From Physella acuta (taxonomy: Eukaryota; Mollusca; Gastropoda; Physidae), in assembly GCF_028476545.1 (NCBI RefSeq), contig NW_026731817.1, forward strand, positions 1 through 64,000: a stretch of 64,000 bases of DNA. Direction: 5' to 3'. The translations under genes and the position numbers were made by a program. Positions 49,101 through 60,272 of this stretch are shown here, piece by piece; the first letter of the stretch is position 1; every line of letters starts with the position of its first letter. The notes under the pieces are model-generated. The model did not search any database. It was given only the letters and a program-made list of their open reading frames with translations, and was not told where the DNA came from.

Positions 49101-52100
49101 CGGAACAGGATCTAGAGGAGGCTAGGCACGAGCTGGAGCTGACCAGTGAGTCCCTGGGGGGAGGGGGAGTAGGGGGGTACATGGGTGGTGGTGGGGAGGG
49201 GGGTCAGGTGCCTGGGCTGGAACCCCTCGGAGCAGGACCTAGAGGAGGCGAGACACGAGCTGGAGCTGACCAGTGAGTCCATGGGTGGTGGGGGGGTTAC
49301 ATGGGTGGTGGGGGAGGGGGGTCATGTGCCTGGGCTGGAACCCCTCGGAGCAGGACCTAGAGGAGGCGAGACACGAGCTGGAGCTGACCAGTGAGTCCAT
49401 GGGTGGTGGGGGGGGTTACATGGGTGGTGGGGGAGGGGGGTCATGTGCCTGGGCTGGAACCCCTCGGAGCAGGACCTAGAGGAGGCGAGACACGAGCTGG
49501 AGCTGACCAGTGAGTCCATGGGTGGTGGGGGGGTTACATGGGTGGTGGGGGAGGGGGGTCATGTGCCTGGGCTGGAACCCCTCGGAGCAGGACCTAGAGG
49601 AGGCGAGACACGAGCTGGAGCTGACCAGTGAGTCCATGGGTGGTGGGGGGGTTACATGGGTGGTGGGGGAGGGGGGTCATGTGCCTGGGCTGGAACCCCT
49701 CGGAGCAGGACCTAGAGGAGGCGAGACACGAGCTGGAGCTGACCAGTGAGTAGTGGGGGAGGGGGGGTCAGGTGCCTGGGTGGTGGGGGAGGGGGGGGTC
49801 AGGTGCCTGGGTGGTGGGGGAGGGGGGGGGTCAGGTGCCTGGGCTGGAACCCCTCGGAGCAGGACCTAGAGGAGGCGAGACACGAGCTGGAGCTGACCAG
49901 TGAGTCCATGGGTGGTGGGGGGTTACTTGGGTGGTGGGGGAGGGGGGTCATGTGCCTGGGCTGGAACCCCTCGGAGCAGGACCTAGAGGAGGCGAGACAC
50001 GAGCTGGGGCTGACCAGTGAGTAGTGGGGGGAGGGGGGGTCAGGTGCCTGGGTGGTGGGGGAGGGGGGGGGTCAGGTGCCTGGGTGGTGGGGGAGGGGGG
50101 GGGTCAGGTGCCTGGGCTGGAACCCCTCGGAGCAGGACCTAGAGGAAGCCAGACACGAGCTGGAGCTGACCAGTGAGTCCGTGGGTGGTGGGGGGGGGGA
50201 GTGGGGGGGGTCAGGTGCCTGGGCTGGAACCCCTCGGAGCAGGACCTAAAGGAGGCGAGACACGAGCTGGAGCTGACCAGTGAGTCCGTGGGTGGTGGGG
50301 GAGCGGGGGGGGAGGTCAGGTGCCTGGGCTGGAACCCAGAGTTTCTTCCAGGCATCTATTCGGGGGTGCTCTGCCCCCCCCCCCCCCCCAGAAGAAAGTC
50401 TACCGCTACCCCCCCCCCCCCCCAACTCACTTCTAACAGTGCCCCCCCCCCCCTGGAGAAAAAAGTCTGGAAGAAACACTGGAAGGTGGGGGATTCGTGA
50501 GGTCATTTTGATGGTTACGGTTGATATGTAGGGGGGGGGGGGGTTAAGGGGATGTACATTGCTGATGGGGGTGCATGGGAAGGTGTATCCGGGGAGGGTA
50601 CATGGGTGATAGGGGTGCATAGGATGGTGGGTTTTCTTTTGAGTATTTAATTAATTAAAACTTATTTCCCTTGGTAACACTTAAAAGTACAAACTTTTTA
50701 TTTTGTAGCTAGAGGAACTATTTCGTTCGCGGAGGTTGAAGCTTACATAGCAAGACGCGGAGGAATCTACTATGGTAACAACGCAGAGGAAGATATTATG
50801 GTGGCCTTTCAGGTACCTTTTTTAAAAAATAGTCTTTTAAAAATGTATTTAGAATGCTGTTCTTTTAACAGTATTTAAAACTTCAGTTTTAATGACGTAA
50901 AAATAATAAATAAATGAGTAGTAAATTAGAAATATTTATGTAAATTCTAAGGTTAATCCAAATCTTAAGCATTAAGTTCACTGCTGCATCACTGCCAGCA
51001 TATTACATCGGACTGCCAGTATATTACATTAGACACTTTATTGAACAGTCAATATACTTCATCGTACCAGTATATTTCATTGGACAACTAGTATACTACA
51101 TCGGCCTGCTAGTATATTACATTGGACAGATTCTAAGATAAAAACATGTTTTTCTGTTTTTTCTTGAAGGTGCTAGACAAACATGGCAGCGGGAAGATAA
51201 CTGTGTCAGACTTCCGGCACTTCATGACAACAATGGGAGAGCGCATGTCCTTCGAGGAGGCAGAAGAGTTGATCGCCAGGTCCACACAGGACGGGAAGGA
51301 TTACATCGAGTACAGAGGTCAGTAGGTCATGCTCATTAGGTCTTGTGTAGAGGTCAGTAGGTCATGGTCATTAGGTCTTATGTAGAGGTCAGTAGGTCAT
51401 GGTCATTAGGTCTTGCGCAGAGGTCGTTAGGTCATTGAAGTGTAATGTGGTCGGTAGGTCGTGGTGCATATGTCTTGTGTAGAGGTCAGTGGGTAATGGT
51501 CTTGAGGTTTTGAGCAGGGGCTGGTGGTCATGGTTCATAGGTCTTGTGCAGAGGTCGGTAGGTCAATGAAGTGTACAGAGTTCGGGAGGTCATGGTTTAT
51601 AGGTCTTGTGCAGGAGTAGGTAGATAATTGAAGTGTACGGAGGTCGGTAAGTCAATGAAGCATTGAAGTGTACATAGGTAGGTCATAATTCATTGGTCTC
51701 GTACAGGTGTTTGTAGGTCATTAAACAAAGGTCAAGCACGGAGGTCACTAGGTCAGAGGGAAGGGGCGGGGGTGCGGACTGCACCGGGTGGCACCATTAA
51801 GGGGGGTGACACCAAGGCAAAAAATAGTAAAAATATATAGAGAAAAATTTGATGGGGGTGCGAATCGAAAGTTTAAGGGGGGGGGGGGGGTGCAAATCGA
51901 AAGTTCGAGGGGGGGGGTGGAAATTGAATATTGAAAGTTTGTCCCCGGGAAGAGTCGCTACGCCTCCAGGGGGTGACACCATTAAGTGCCGCACCAGGTG
52001 ACACACGACCTCGCTACGCCACTGAGTCATAGTACATTGTTCAGGTACAGAAGACATGGAGCAAAAGTCAGGTACATGAGTTATTAGGTCAGTAGGCCAC

Positions 52101-53028
52101 GATCACAATGCATGGATCATGGGGAAAGGTCATGTTTGGCCTATTGTAGGTCATGATGCAGTCAGACTCGGGTTAGTGCGTTCTAACAACCGACCACACA
52201 CTACCATTGATTATACAGTAGCGTAGCGAGGGGGGGGGGGGGCGGGGGGGACATATGTCCCCGGGCGCCGACCTTAGGGGGGCGCCAAATTGAAAGTTTG
52301 AGGGGGGGGTGCAAATGAAAAGTTCGAGGGGGTGCAAATCGAAAGTTTGAGGGGGGGTGCAAATGAAAAGTTCGAGGGGGGGTGCAAATCGAAAATTTGC
52401 TCCCGAGGGGGCGCCAAATTGAAAGTATGTCCCCGGGCGCCGGGAAGGGTCGCTACGCCTCTGCATTGATATCAAATTAAAGGGGGGGGGGGAACCGATG
52501 CATTTTTTAATATTTTAAACAAAAGTGAGGTTTGAAATCCCATGCAATACTCAAATGTTAAGATTCTAATCGAATAAGATCAAACACGTTTATTTCTTTA
52601 TGTTTTAATCAATATGGTTCCTGTAATCTAAAATCTCAACATTTTAGGTGTAGCTTTTTTTTTTGGGGGGGGGGGGGGGGGTGAAATATATTAGAAATAG
52701 GGTTTCTTTCAAACACTTCTCTCGAGGAGAAACGGGATGCGCCAGAAACGCAGGGCGGACACTAGGGGGTGGGGGTGCTCCGGAGGGCAGTACCGTCCCT
52801 TCTTTTCCCTCCGAGAGATGCCTGAAAGAAACACTGAATATATATAGAAATTATTGAACTTTTATGCAACAGGATGTACTATGTGGGGTGTAGGAATCGG
52901 TTGGCAGTGTTGTTTGTTTGTGGTATTGAATATATGCTCGATCCTCAGATATTCTTGTAACGTAAATCATGTGTTTTTGTGTGCATCTTTCAGACCTAGT
53001 CCACGCGGTGCAACTTCTGCCCACATGA
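43590..53028 (+). CDS. Calmodulin-like EF-hand protein, five exons
   Basis: Exons 43590-43940, 48953-49145, 50709-50812, 51170-51317 and 52994-53028 join in phase (828 coding nt, 276 residues, then TGA). All four introns have GT...AG ends. Residues 1-117 are a novel basic, Ser/Arg-rich extension with CPSCDVTHC-like cysteines. Residues 118-276 have the four EF-hand layout of calmodulin/troponin C: LTEEQKAELKQAFSMFEKTG, FAEVEAYI, FQVLDKHGSGKITVSDF, and YIEYRDLVHAV at the C-terminus. None of the four loops keeps a full set of acidic calcium ligands (EKTGKGKIPARD, ELTTRGTISFAE, DKHGSGKITVSD, TQDGKDYIEYRD), so calcium binding is probably weak or absent, as in some light chains and calmodulin-like sensors. 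Cytosolic location is likely, since no signal peptide is seen. Partner unknown. Confidence 0.85.
43763..43886. promoter_or_regulatory. Four TGACGTCA (CRE) palindromes in exon 1
   Basis: Perfect 8-bp palindromes at 43763-43770, 43784-43791, 43832-43839 and 43879-43886. This is the full site for CREB/ATF family factors. They lie in coding sequence (mostly Asp-Val codons), so function is inference. Confidence 0.5.
44515..44762 (-). mobile_element. tRNA-derived SINE inside element G
   Basis: On the minus strand a tRNA-like head (GGAGTGGTCTAGCGTTAGAG as box A region, GAGTTCGAATCC as box B) is followed by a body ending in GACCGTCAGGTTTGAAAGGG. Related pieces lie at 16100-16175, 40336-40756 and 41525-41625. 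The B box is close to consensus. Confidence 0.8.
46078..46168. repeat. (TA)n microsatellite
   Basis: About 45 TA dinucleotides inside element G. Confidence 0.95.
46301..46472. mobile_element. MITE of the CAGTGTTTCTTCC family, copy 2
   Basis: Ends CAGTGTTTCTTCCAGAC and ATGCCTGGAAGAAACTG. Flanks GGGGCGGT and TTGGCGGT match at 6 of 8 bases, so an 8-bp duplication is likely. The interior is dominated by G and C runs around an AT core. In intron 1 of the calmodulin-like gene. Confidence 0.72.
46745..46872. repeat. TCAGTGCTAT-type short repeat
   Basis: Seven to nine imperfect units of about 14-17 bp built on GTGCTATCTCAGTG, in intron 1. Confidence 0.7.
47500..48230. repeat. About 79-bp array rich in TGACCT half-sites
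   Basis: Seven to eight imperfect units in intron 1, each with several TGACCT/TGACCC words (AGGTCA on the other strand), e.g. AAGTGACCTACGTCCAGATG and ACTCAAGGTGACCTAACCC. AGGTCA is the core half-site of nuclear receptors. Whether these are bound is unknown. Confidence 0.85.
48415..48537 (-). mobile_element. tRNA-like SINE head fragment
   Basis: On the minus strand GGCGAGGCATGGCGGTAGAG resembles a box A region, and CTCGAGTTTGAATGATC a box B. The stretch AACCCGAAAGTCTCGAGTT is shared with the SINE at 44515-44762. No matching body follows. Confidence 0.6.
48540..48810. repeat. Two small arrays in intron 1
   Basis: A direct repeat of about 66 bp (AAATATGGTAA...ACACCCAATAATACCTT at about 48537 and 48602) is followed at 48705-48810 by about six 17-bp units (ATCGTGGTATATCAAAT). 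Confidence 0.75.
48953..49145 (+). CDS. Calmodulin-like gene, exon 2
   Basis: Acceptor TTCCCTTCACAG; donor CCA|GTGAGT; starts phase 0 and ends phase 1. Encodes the first EF-hand and the start of the second. Its last about 70 bases plus the donor are duplicated many times in the following intron. Confidence 0.88.
49203..50336 (+). repeat. Array of duplicated exon-2 3' ends with splice donors
   Basis: Nine full copies and one truncated copy (starting at about 49203, 49321, 49440, 49559, 49677, 49830, 49947, 50103, 50210 and 50315), spaced 105-156 bp. Each has GTGCCTGGGCTGGAACCCC through to GACCA|GTGAGT, followed by a G-rich linker (GGGTGGTGGGGG type). The parent is 49076-49155. Compared with the parent, the consensus copy differs at four exon positions, all synonymous. 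The last copy is truncated by a MITE at 50337. Confidence 0.92.
50337..50481. mobile_element. MITE of the CAGTGTTTCTTCC family, copy 3
   Basis: Ends CAGAGTTTCTTCCAGGCATC and GTCTGGAAGAAACACTG with C runs between. Lies at the edge of the exon-end array in intron 2. A clear target duplication is not visible. Confidence 0.65.
50709..50812 (+). CDS. Calmodulin-like gene, exon 3
   Basis: Acceptor TTTATTTTGTAG, donor CAG|GTACCT; phases 1 to 0. Encodes RGTISFAEVEAYIARRGG and on to DIMVAFQ: the end of EF-hand 2, the linker and the start of EF-hand 3. Confidence 0.85.
50985..51130. repeat. CCAGTATATTACATCGGAC-type repeat in intron 3
   Basis: Five to six diverged units of about 20-28 bp. They fill much of the 357-bp intron. 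Confidence 0.7.
51170..51317 (+). CDS. Calmodulin-like gene, exon 4
   Basis: Acceptor TTTTTTCTTGAAG, donor AGAG|GTCAGT; phases 0 to 1. Encodes EF-hand 3 (DKHGSGKITVSD) and most of EF-hand 4 (ending DGKDYIEYR). Confidence 0.88.
51311..51760. repeat. AGGTCA-rich repeat in intron 4
   Basis: About ten imperfect units. The first three contain AGGTCAGTAGGTCA, a direct repeat of AGGTCA with 2-bp spacing (DR2 geometry), starting near 51315, 51351 and 51387. Later units are diverged (AGGTCGGTAGGTC). The first DR2 overlaps the exon 4 donor. Confidence 0.85.
51757..52024. mobile_element. Composite hAT-like fragments (F)
   Basis: The right end CCTCGCTACGCCACTG (to 52024) belongs to the CAGTGGCGTAGC family. 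A second end, AGTCGCTACGCCTCCAG, lies near 51963 within it. GGTGACACC and GGTGCGG-type segments on both sides are inverted. The left boundary and target duplication are not clear. Confidence 0.5.
52216..52463. mobile_element. hAT-like MITE (D) in intron 4
   Basis: Ends CAGTAGCGTAGCGAGG and GGGTCGCTACGCCTCTG. The interior has four AATCGAAAGTTTGAGGG-like repeats and two CCCCGGGCGCCG blocks. Flanks CATTGATTATA and CATTGATATC are similar but not an exact 8-bp duplication. Confidence 0.72.
52700..52836. mobile_element. MITE of the CAGTGTTTCTTCC family, copy 4
   Basis: The left end GGTTTCTTTCAAACACTTCTC is diverged; the right end ATGCCTGAAAGAAACACTG is typical. In intron 4. Confidence 0.55.
52994..53028 (+). 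CDS. Calmodulin-like gene, last exon
   Basis: Acceptor GTGCATCTTTCAG, phase 1. Encodes DLVHAVQLLPT then TGA at 53026-53028. The DLVHAVQ tail matches the usual end of calmodulin-like proteins, supporting the join. Confidence 0.85.
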
Positions 53029-53208
53029 CAACACCACACCGGCCACGTTTCGCCATGATTCAGCACCTTGTCAAGCCTAACACTTCCGTCTCCGCACGCA
53101 GAAACTGTGCACAACGTCACGCCTACGTCACCAAACTGCACCTTCCTGTGAGCCGACTTCATGGCAACGACCGTCGTTGCTAAGGCTACTTATATTTCAA
53201 ACAGCACA

Positions 53209-53214
53209 AATAAA
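53209..53214 (+). terminator. Poly(A) signal of the calmodulin-like gene
   Basis: AATAAA about 180 nt after the stop codon, in a unique 3' untranslated region. Later AATAAA words exist, so the true end may be further on. Confidence 0.5.
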
Positions 53215-55805
53215 ATGCAAGCGATGGCTGGTTTGGATTTTCCACTCCGCGATTTGAAACTATGAGACTCCGTGAGTGTCATCGAACTCATTTTTCCTCT
53301 GCAAGGTTGAGCTTGCGATCTTATTTTTCAAAGACCGCACAAACTATGGAACACCATGAGTGTCATTTAAGTGATTTTTAACTCAGCACTAGGCACCCTA
53401 CCACACGCAGCTGTAAATATTTAAAATATTTATAACTATTTATTAATTATTGATACATACAAACCAGTGCACCAAAGTGATTTTAACTATATCACATTTA
53501 AGCACAAATTTTGTATTAAATTCCCTATTGTCATCTATTTAAAAAGATGATTAATTGTATTCATATATTAATGCGTCATTACACATAGCACATTTCTGTT
53601 TATAGTAGCACATTGCACCGTAACGCACCGTGTACCAAGGGCGCTAACTGCTGTATTGATCTGGAATCTCAACAGTGGCAGCGATACTATAACTTGTGAT
53701 ATAACGATTTCAAGATTATTTTGTTTCGTGTGGTTTCTTCCAATTTTTGCATTTATTGAACAAACGAACTGAAATATTTACCTAGTATACATACGTCTGT
53801 TGTTTTATGTGTAAAACGGGTGATGTAATTAATATTGCGGCAGTTTGGTTTCAATCATGTATACACCTGTGTCTAATTAGGCTTTTCGTTCCTCTACTAA
53901 TGACCCTAATTATAAACCACTTATTTCTCTTCAGACATTTATAATATACAGCTAATTTTCTTTAGATATTTATATCAAAATAAAATTCTAAACGAAAATG
54001 ATCATTTACACTTATTTCAATGAAGTCTAGTTTTGAAACGATGTGACTTTGTAAAATATCAAATGGAATGGCTAAAGTAAAATTCAAAATGAGATGGCTA
54101 AAGTAATATTTAAAATGGTTTGGGTAAAATAAATGTTGAACGTTATGACTAAAATTGAATTCAAATGACTAAAGTAAAGTCGATCTACTGATAAATATTA
54201 GAATAAATATGCAAAGAGCAAAAACAACAAGAAAGTATCATATTTGAGTAAAAGGTCTTATTGTTGTGGGGGGGGGGGGGGGGGGCTTTTTATTTCAACA
54301 AATGATTTTTTTCAGAATCTCTCAAATACTTATTTTCATTGGGGAAAGTTAAAAAGAATAGAATAGGCCTACCTAATATAAGAATAAATTTGAATAAACG
54401 TTTTTTCTCTGTTATTTTAAAAACATGTTAAGTAAAAACAAAGTGGATCAAAAATAATATAATACTGACATTAATATAATACTAACAAGTCTATATTACA
54501 AATCAATAAAGAACACCTAGTTGGTTTTTTTTTTAAATCTCACTGCAGGTTTTCCATTTTATTCATGTAATTTGTTATTTATTGTATTGTACAGCAAACT
54601 CCAATTTTAAATGCTGTAAACCTTGGTTTCTTTCTACGATACATATTAACATGCACAAGATTTGTAGCAGATATTTAAATATGGAATTAGGGCAATGTTT
54701 CATATAGCATTCCACTGCCAGTACCCTTAATATATTACGTTTCATAATTTATTTTACATATTCTACATGTTTTTAAACATTCCTATAACAATAATCAAAA
54801 ATTACTTTCTATTTACAATGTAAAAAAGAACTACGTAATCCAATTTTTATATTATTTTTTTTTTGTATTATTAAACATAGGTATGTTCGTTATTTTTCTG
54901 AATGGCCAAATGTGATAAAATGTTAAACTTTCATTTATTTATTTTCTACGAACTAAAGGGACATAAATAATAATAAAAGAGGAAGTGAATTGTAGAAAGC
55001 AATAATTTTTTTTAATATAAATTACTAGTACCATTGCTTCAGTTTCTATTAAACAAAATATTCTTCTTTATTTGCTTTTTTTAATTCGGTTGAGTCAATT
55101 ACCTATATAAATTATTTTATGAATATATTCAAAACTTAAACAACAATGTTTAGTCGTATTTGTCCTACAGTTTTATTGTATTTTGTTAAGAACAAACGTG
55201 ATATCATACAGAAACTTGGTTATCTTAATGTAAACCTTTCAAAAATTGCTATAGAATTTATACAATGAAAAAAAAGTCTACTTTTCAATGTATTCGCTGT
55301 TATTTATTTTTAGCACACTGTAACCTGTGTCTCACTATATCTTTTTATAACAAACAATATTTAGTTGGCATACACTTTCCAATGTGACACACCTCCTTAT
55401 TGTGATGATTTATTAAACGAATGTTTACAGGTAATAAGTGTATTGCTGCTACAAGTAACTTACAAAAATATGTCTTCCTGGCCGAAAGAAAATAATTGTT
55501 TAAATTTAGGTCACCACTTTCCAATGTGACAAAGTTGCTGGCTGATCAATTTAAAATGTTAATCCCACAACGCCAATTTTTTTTTAATCTAAGCCAAATA
55601 TTTATTTCCATTTGAACATCTCTAGACTAAATTTATGTTGTTTTGTCTCGTCGTGTTTTGTTGTTATGTGCAAGATGGAGACATGACATAGAAACAAGTC
55701 AGAGAACTACATTGGGGATTATGCGCATGTTATATAACACAAAGATCAGACATTTTTAACAGTAATTTGTCATTGGGAGGAGGAAGGTAAAATTATTCCA
55801 TGTAG
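53215..55805. other. AT-rich intergenic stretch
   Basis: No gene or element recognised. A G run lies at 54268-54285. It may include a long 3' untranslated region. Confidence 0.5.
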
Positions 55806-55809
55806 ATAT

Positions 55810-57300
<1,491 letters not shown>

Positions 57301-57324
57301 GTCTGAATGGAGAAGATATATGAG

Positions 57325-57640
57325 AAACAAACACATTCACGAATCTGGGAGCGTGATCAATACGGACGGGAGAGCAGACGAGGACATAAAATGTCGTATC
57401 AACAAGGCTAGATGTGCCTTCAACTCACTGAGCTCAATATAGAAGTGCACAGCCCTATCACTCCAGAGCAGGATAAGAATCTTCAATACAAATGTCAAGG
57501 CAGTATTGCTCTATGGCTCGGAGACTTGGAGGGTTACAAAGGCAAATACAGATGGGCTACAGTCGTTCACAAATACATTTTCACGACAGATCCTTAACAT
57601 GAGATGTCCACAAAGGAAAAATGATGGTGATAGTCTGAAT
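57325..57640 (+). pseudogene. LINE reverse-transcriptase C-terminal fragment
   Basis: Translation in one frame gives GSVINTDGRADEDIKCRINK, ARCAFNSLSSI, a stop (57440-57442), then KCTALSLQSRIRIFNTNVKA, VLLYGSETWRVTK and LQSFTNTFSRQILN. This matches the conserved tail of many invertebrate non-LTR retrotransposons of the RTE/jockey-like endonuclease-RT type (YLGS-DG---DI--RI-KA, then the LLYGSETW motif). Only this short tail is present, with at least one in-frame stop where the family usually has Trp, so it is a dead 5'-truncated copy. Confidence 0.75.
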
Positions 57641-59270
57641 GTTACGACGTTTTAAGAAAATGGAGGCCTGTCTTCTGTGACGATGGAGCAGACGGGAGAT
57701 AAAACTTATTTTAAATGCGTGACGTTATATATGAACGTTGCTTAATGAAAATTTTGTTTTCTCTGTCAAACGTCACAGATCAGCTTTGGGAAGCTAGTGA
57801 ACGAAAATATTAAACTTGACAGATTCTCTACTTACGTTGTTTTCATTGAACTAAAATCTAGATCACTACGCCAAATTATATTTTACCTTAAATTGGTGCC
57901 CACATAATTTGAAATTACTTCTTCACATTTAAAAAAATAATTTTGATGATGGATAATAATTATCGATCTATTGTATGAGATAAAAAATACCAGTATTTTT
58001 ATTTTTACCCTTTTGGCTTGTTGACGCAAATAGCAGCAGACCACGATGTTTTTTTACAATGGGTGAGAGGTGAAAAGTCAAGAGGTCACTTACGTTACAA
58101 TAGTTTGTTTTGATTCACAGTACAGAGGTAGAATCTAGAATCTAGATCTAGATTTCTAGTCGTTTTCTTACTCTTCACTCTTAGATCACGAGGTTAGTTA
58201 AGACTAAGAGTCCATTTAGTCTAGAATGTAGATCTAAAGTGTAATGATTGGTAACATCAAATATAAATAAAATATTAATGGCCTAAGTATTCTAAGTAAG
58301 TAAAAGTAAAAGGCTAAAAATTATTGTTTGTAGTTTGTATCCCTAGCAGAACGAACCCACTGTGTGTGGGCTTGTTGCATTGAGTTTGAGTGGTAGTATA
58401 ATATATTTTAAATATAATTAATAAAAGTATATAGTATCTAGATCTAGTAGGGCTAAGAAAAATAGAGTATGTCTTTTACCTTTTTTAAACTATTTTAAGT
58501 ATTTTAACTATCCCCCTCACTGTCACACACAAGCACTAGAAGCCAGAGCTCCCCCTCCATTGCCATGGACCATAGGGGCCATCCATAGCCATAAATGACG
58601 TCACGCTTTTTTTGACGATTTTCACCTCCCCCCCCCCCTCCCCTTCATCACACATCCTCATTATGTTCAGGCACTTATGTTAGGGACATTAATAAGGCCA
58701 GAGGCGTAGCGATAGGGGTACCAAATTGGCTTGGAAAAAGTAATCGAAAGTTTGTCGGGGGTGCAAATCAAATGTTTGAGGAGGGGTGCAAATTGAAAGT
58801 TTGTCCCTGGGCGCCGGGAAGGGTGGCTACGCCTCTGGAGGCTTTCATGTACTCCATGATTTCAATATTTTACTTCTCGGATATTTCTTTTTTTTTTAAG
58901 TGACCTAGACTCTAGAGTTTCTTGAAAAAGTTTGTCATGCATTCCCACTGGAGAGGATCATTGGTTTGTAGGATTTAATATTTTTTTTATAAAAACATTT
59001 GGATAACAAGCTTTTATATAATTATGCACTAACCAGGAGAAAATAAGTTGTCTTTAAATATGTAATAAGGAACCACTATTTAACTGTGACCTAAAGTCCC
59101 AAAAGGTACATTACACATAATTATAATATTGTGACCCATGCTAGTTATTTAAATAGTTATCCATTGTTATAGATATATTTAAAGAAAATCATGTAGAGCC
59201 CATTTTATACTTTTAAAAAGTCTATTCTTGAAACCTTATTGGTTTACAATTTTTTTTGCCTTTTTAATTT
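57641..59270. other. Region upstream of the first visible TTC38 exon
   Basis: Expected to hold the TTC38 promoter and first exon, but no start codon with a phase-0 donor could be chosen with confidence. A CTAGATCTAGATT-rich patch lies at 58125-58240 and a TGACGTCA site near 58597. Confidence 0.4.
58699..58837. mobile_element. hAT-like MITE (E), CAGAGGCGTAGCG family
   Basis: 139 bp. Ends CAGAGGCGTAGCGAT and GGTGGCTACGCCTCTG; the interior has GCAAATTGAAAGTTTGTCCC and GGGCGCCGGGAAGGG as in elements A, B and D. No clear 8-bp duplication, so it is older or rearranged. Confidence 0.72.
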
Positions 59271-59274
59271 TAAG

Positions 59275-59352
59275 GATTGGATAAAACAAGGTCTACCTTT
59301 AACTACAGCCAGTGATGAAGCTTGTAAACTGTATGATGCCATTGTCACACAG
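59275..59352 (+). CDS. TTC38: TTC38 exon (first visible)
   Basis: Acceptor TTTTTAATTTTAAG, donor CAG|GTATTG, phase 0 to 0. Encodes DWIKQGLPLTTASDEACKLY then DAIVTQ. Confidence 0.88.
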
Positions 59353-60210
59353 GTATTGGGGGAAGGGTAGGAGAGTGGTCATTAGTGTGGGGGGGGGGGG
59401 GGGGGCACATAGAGAAAGGATGGGATGGTCCTATAGGAATTGGGTGTGGGGGTTGGTCAGATAGTTATTGTAGAAGGTACTACAGGTATTAGGAGAGAGG
59501 GGAGACAGTAGATAGATTATGAAAGGTATGGGTCATCATACATGTGTATGCATAGAGAGATGGTTATCACTTAGGTATTTAAGGGGGCTGGTCATACAGG
59601 ATTGTGAGGGAAAGGTATGATGGTCATTCTGGTAACGGGCACATCACTAACATTTTTTAAAGTGGTCTTACTAAATTACCTCTCCTAAGTAGACTTTGAC
59701 CCCACCCCCCCCCCCCCCCCCCCCCCCCCCCAAATTCCATAAACCAGTGCCCAAAACCTTAACCACTAAGAGCCCATCAGTTTTGCCCAGAATACTTTTC
59801 CTCACGTAAGTGTGTATAACTTATCTCAGTGAGTGTAGATTCTCTTTTGAAACAAATCCTACCCAAGACTAAGTGAAACAAATACCTGTTTGGTATTCCT
59901 GTGCTTTTTTTTACTCTGCATCACAGTGATGCTTCAACATTGTATCCAACCCCTTGCACTTAAATTAAATCATATTTACAACATATCACTGTTACAAAAC
60001 TAGTGAGAGTACATCAGTATAGATTTCACACAAATCACAACATGCAGAGTCTGTATACTTAGAATGTAAAATACCATTTGTTTACCTTCTCGTTGTTTGC
60101 CTCCAGTACACAGGGTGGTATGATGATGACAGCCTGGGTGGGATGGCTGGGACACTGGAAAAACTGAGACAGGCTGACCCTGACTTTGGTAAGAACAAAT
60201 TAATAGACAG

Positions 60211-60272
<62 letters not shown>

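Noticed and set aside
52851-53183. 103-codon and 109-codon frames on opposite strands over the last exon
   Set aside because: They overlap the terminal exon and 3' untranslated region of the calmodulin-like gene and have no splice or family support.
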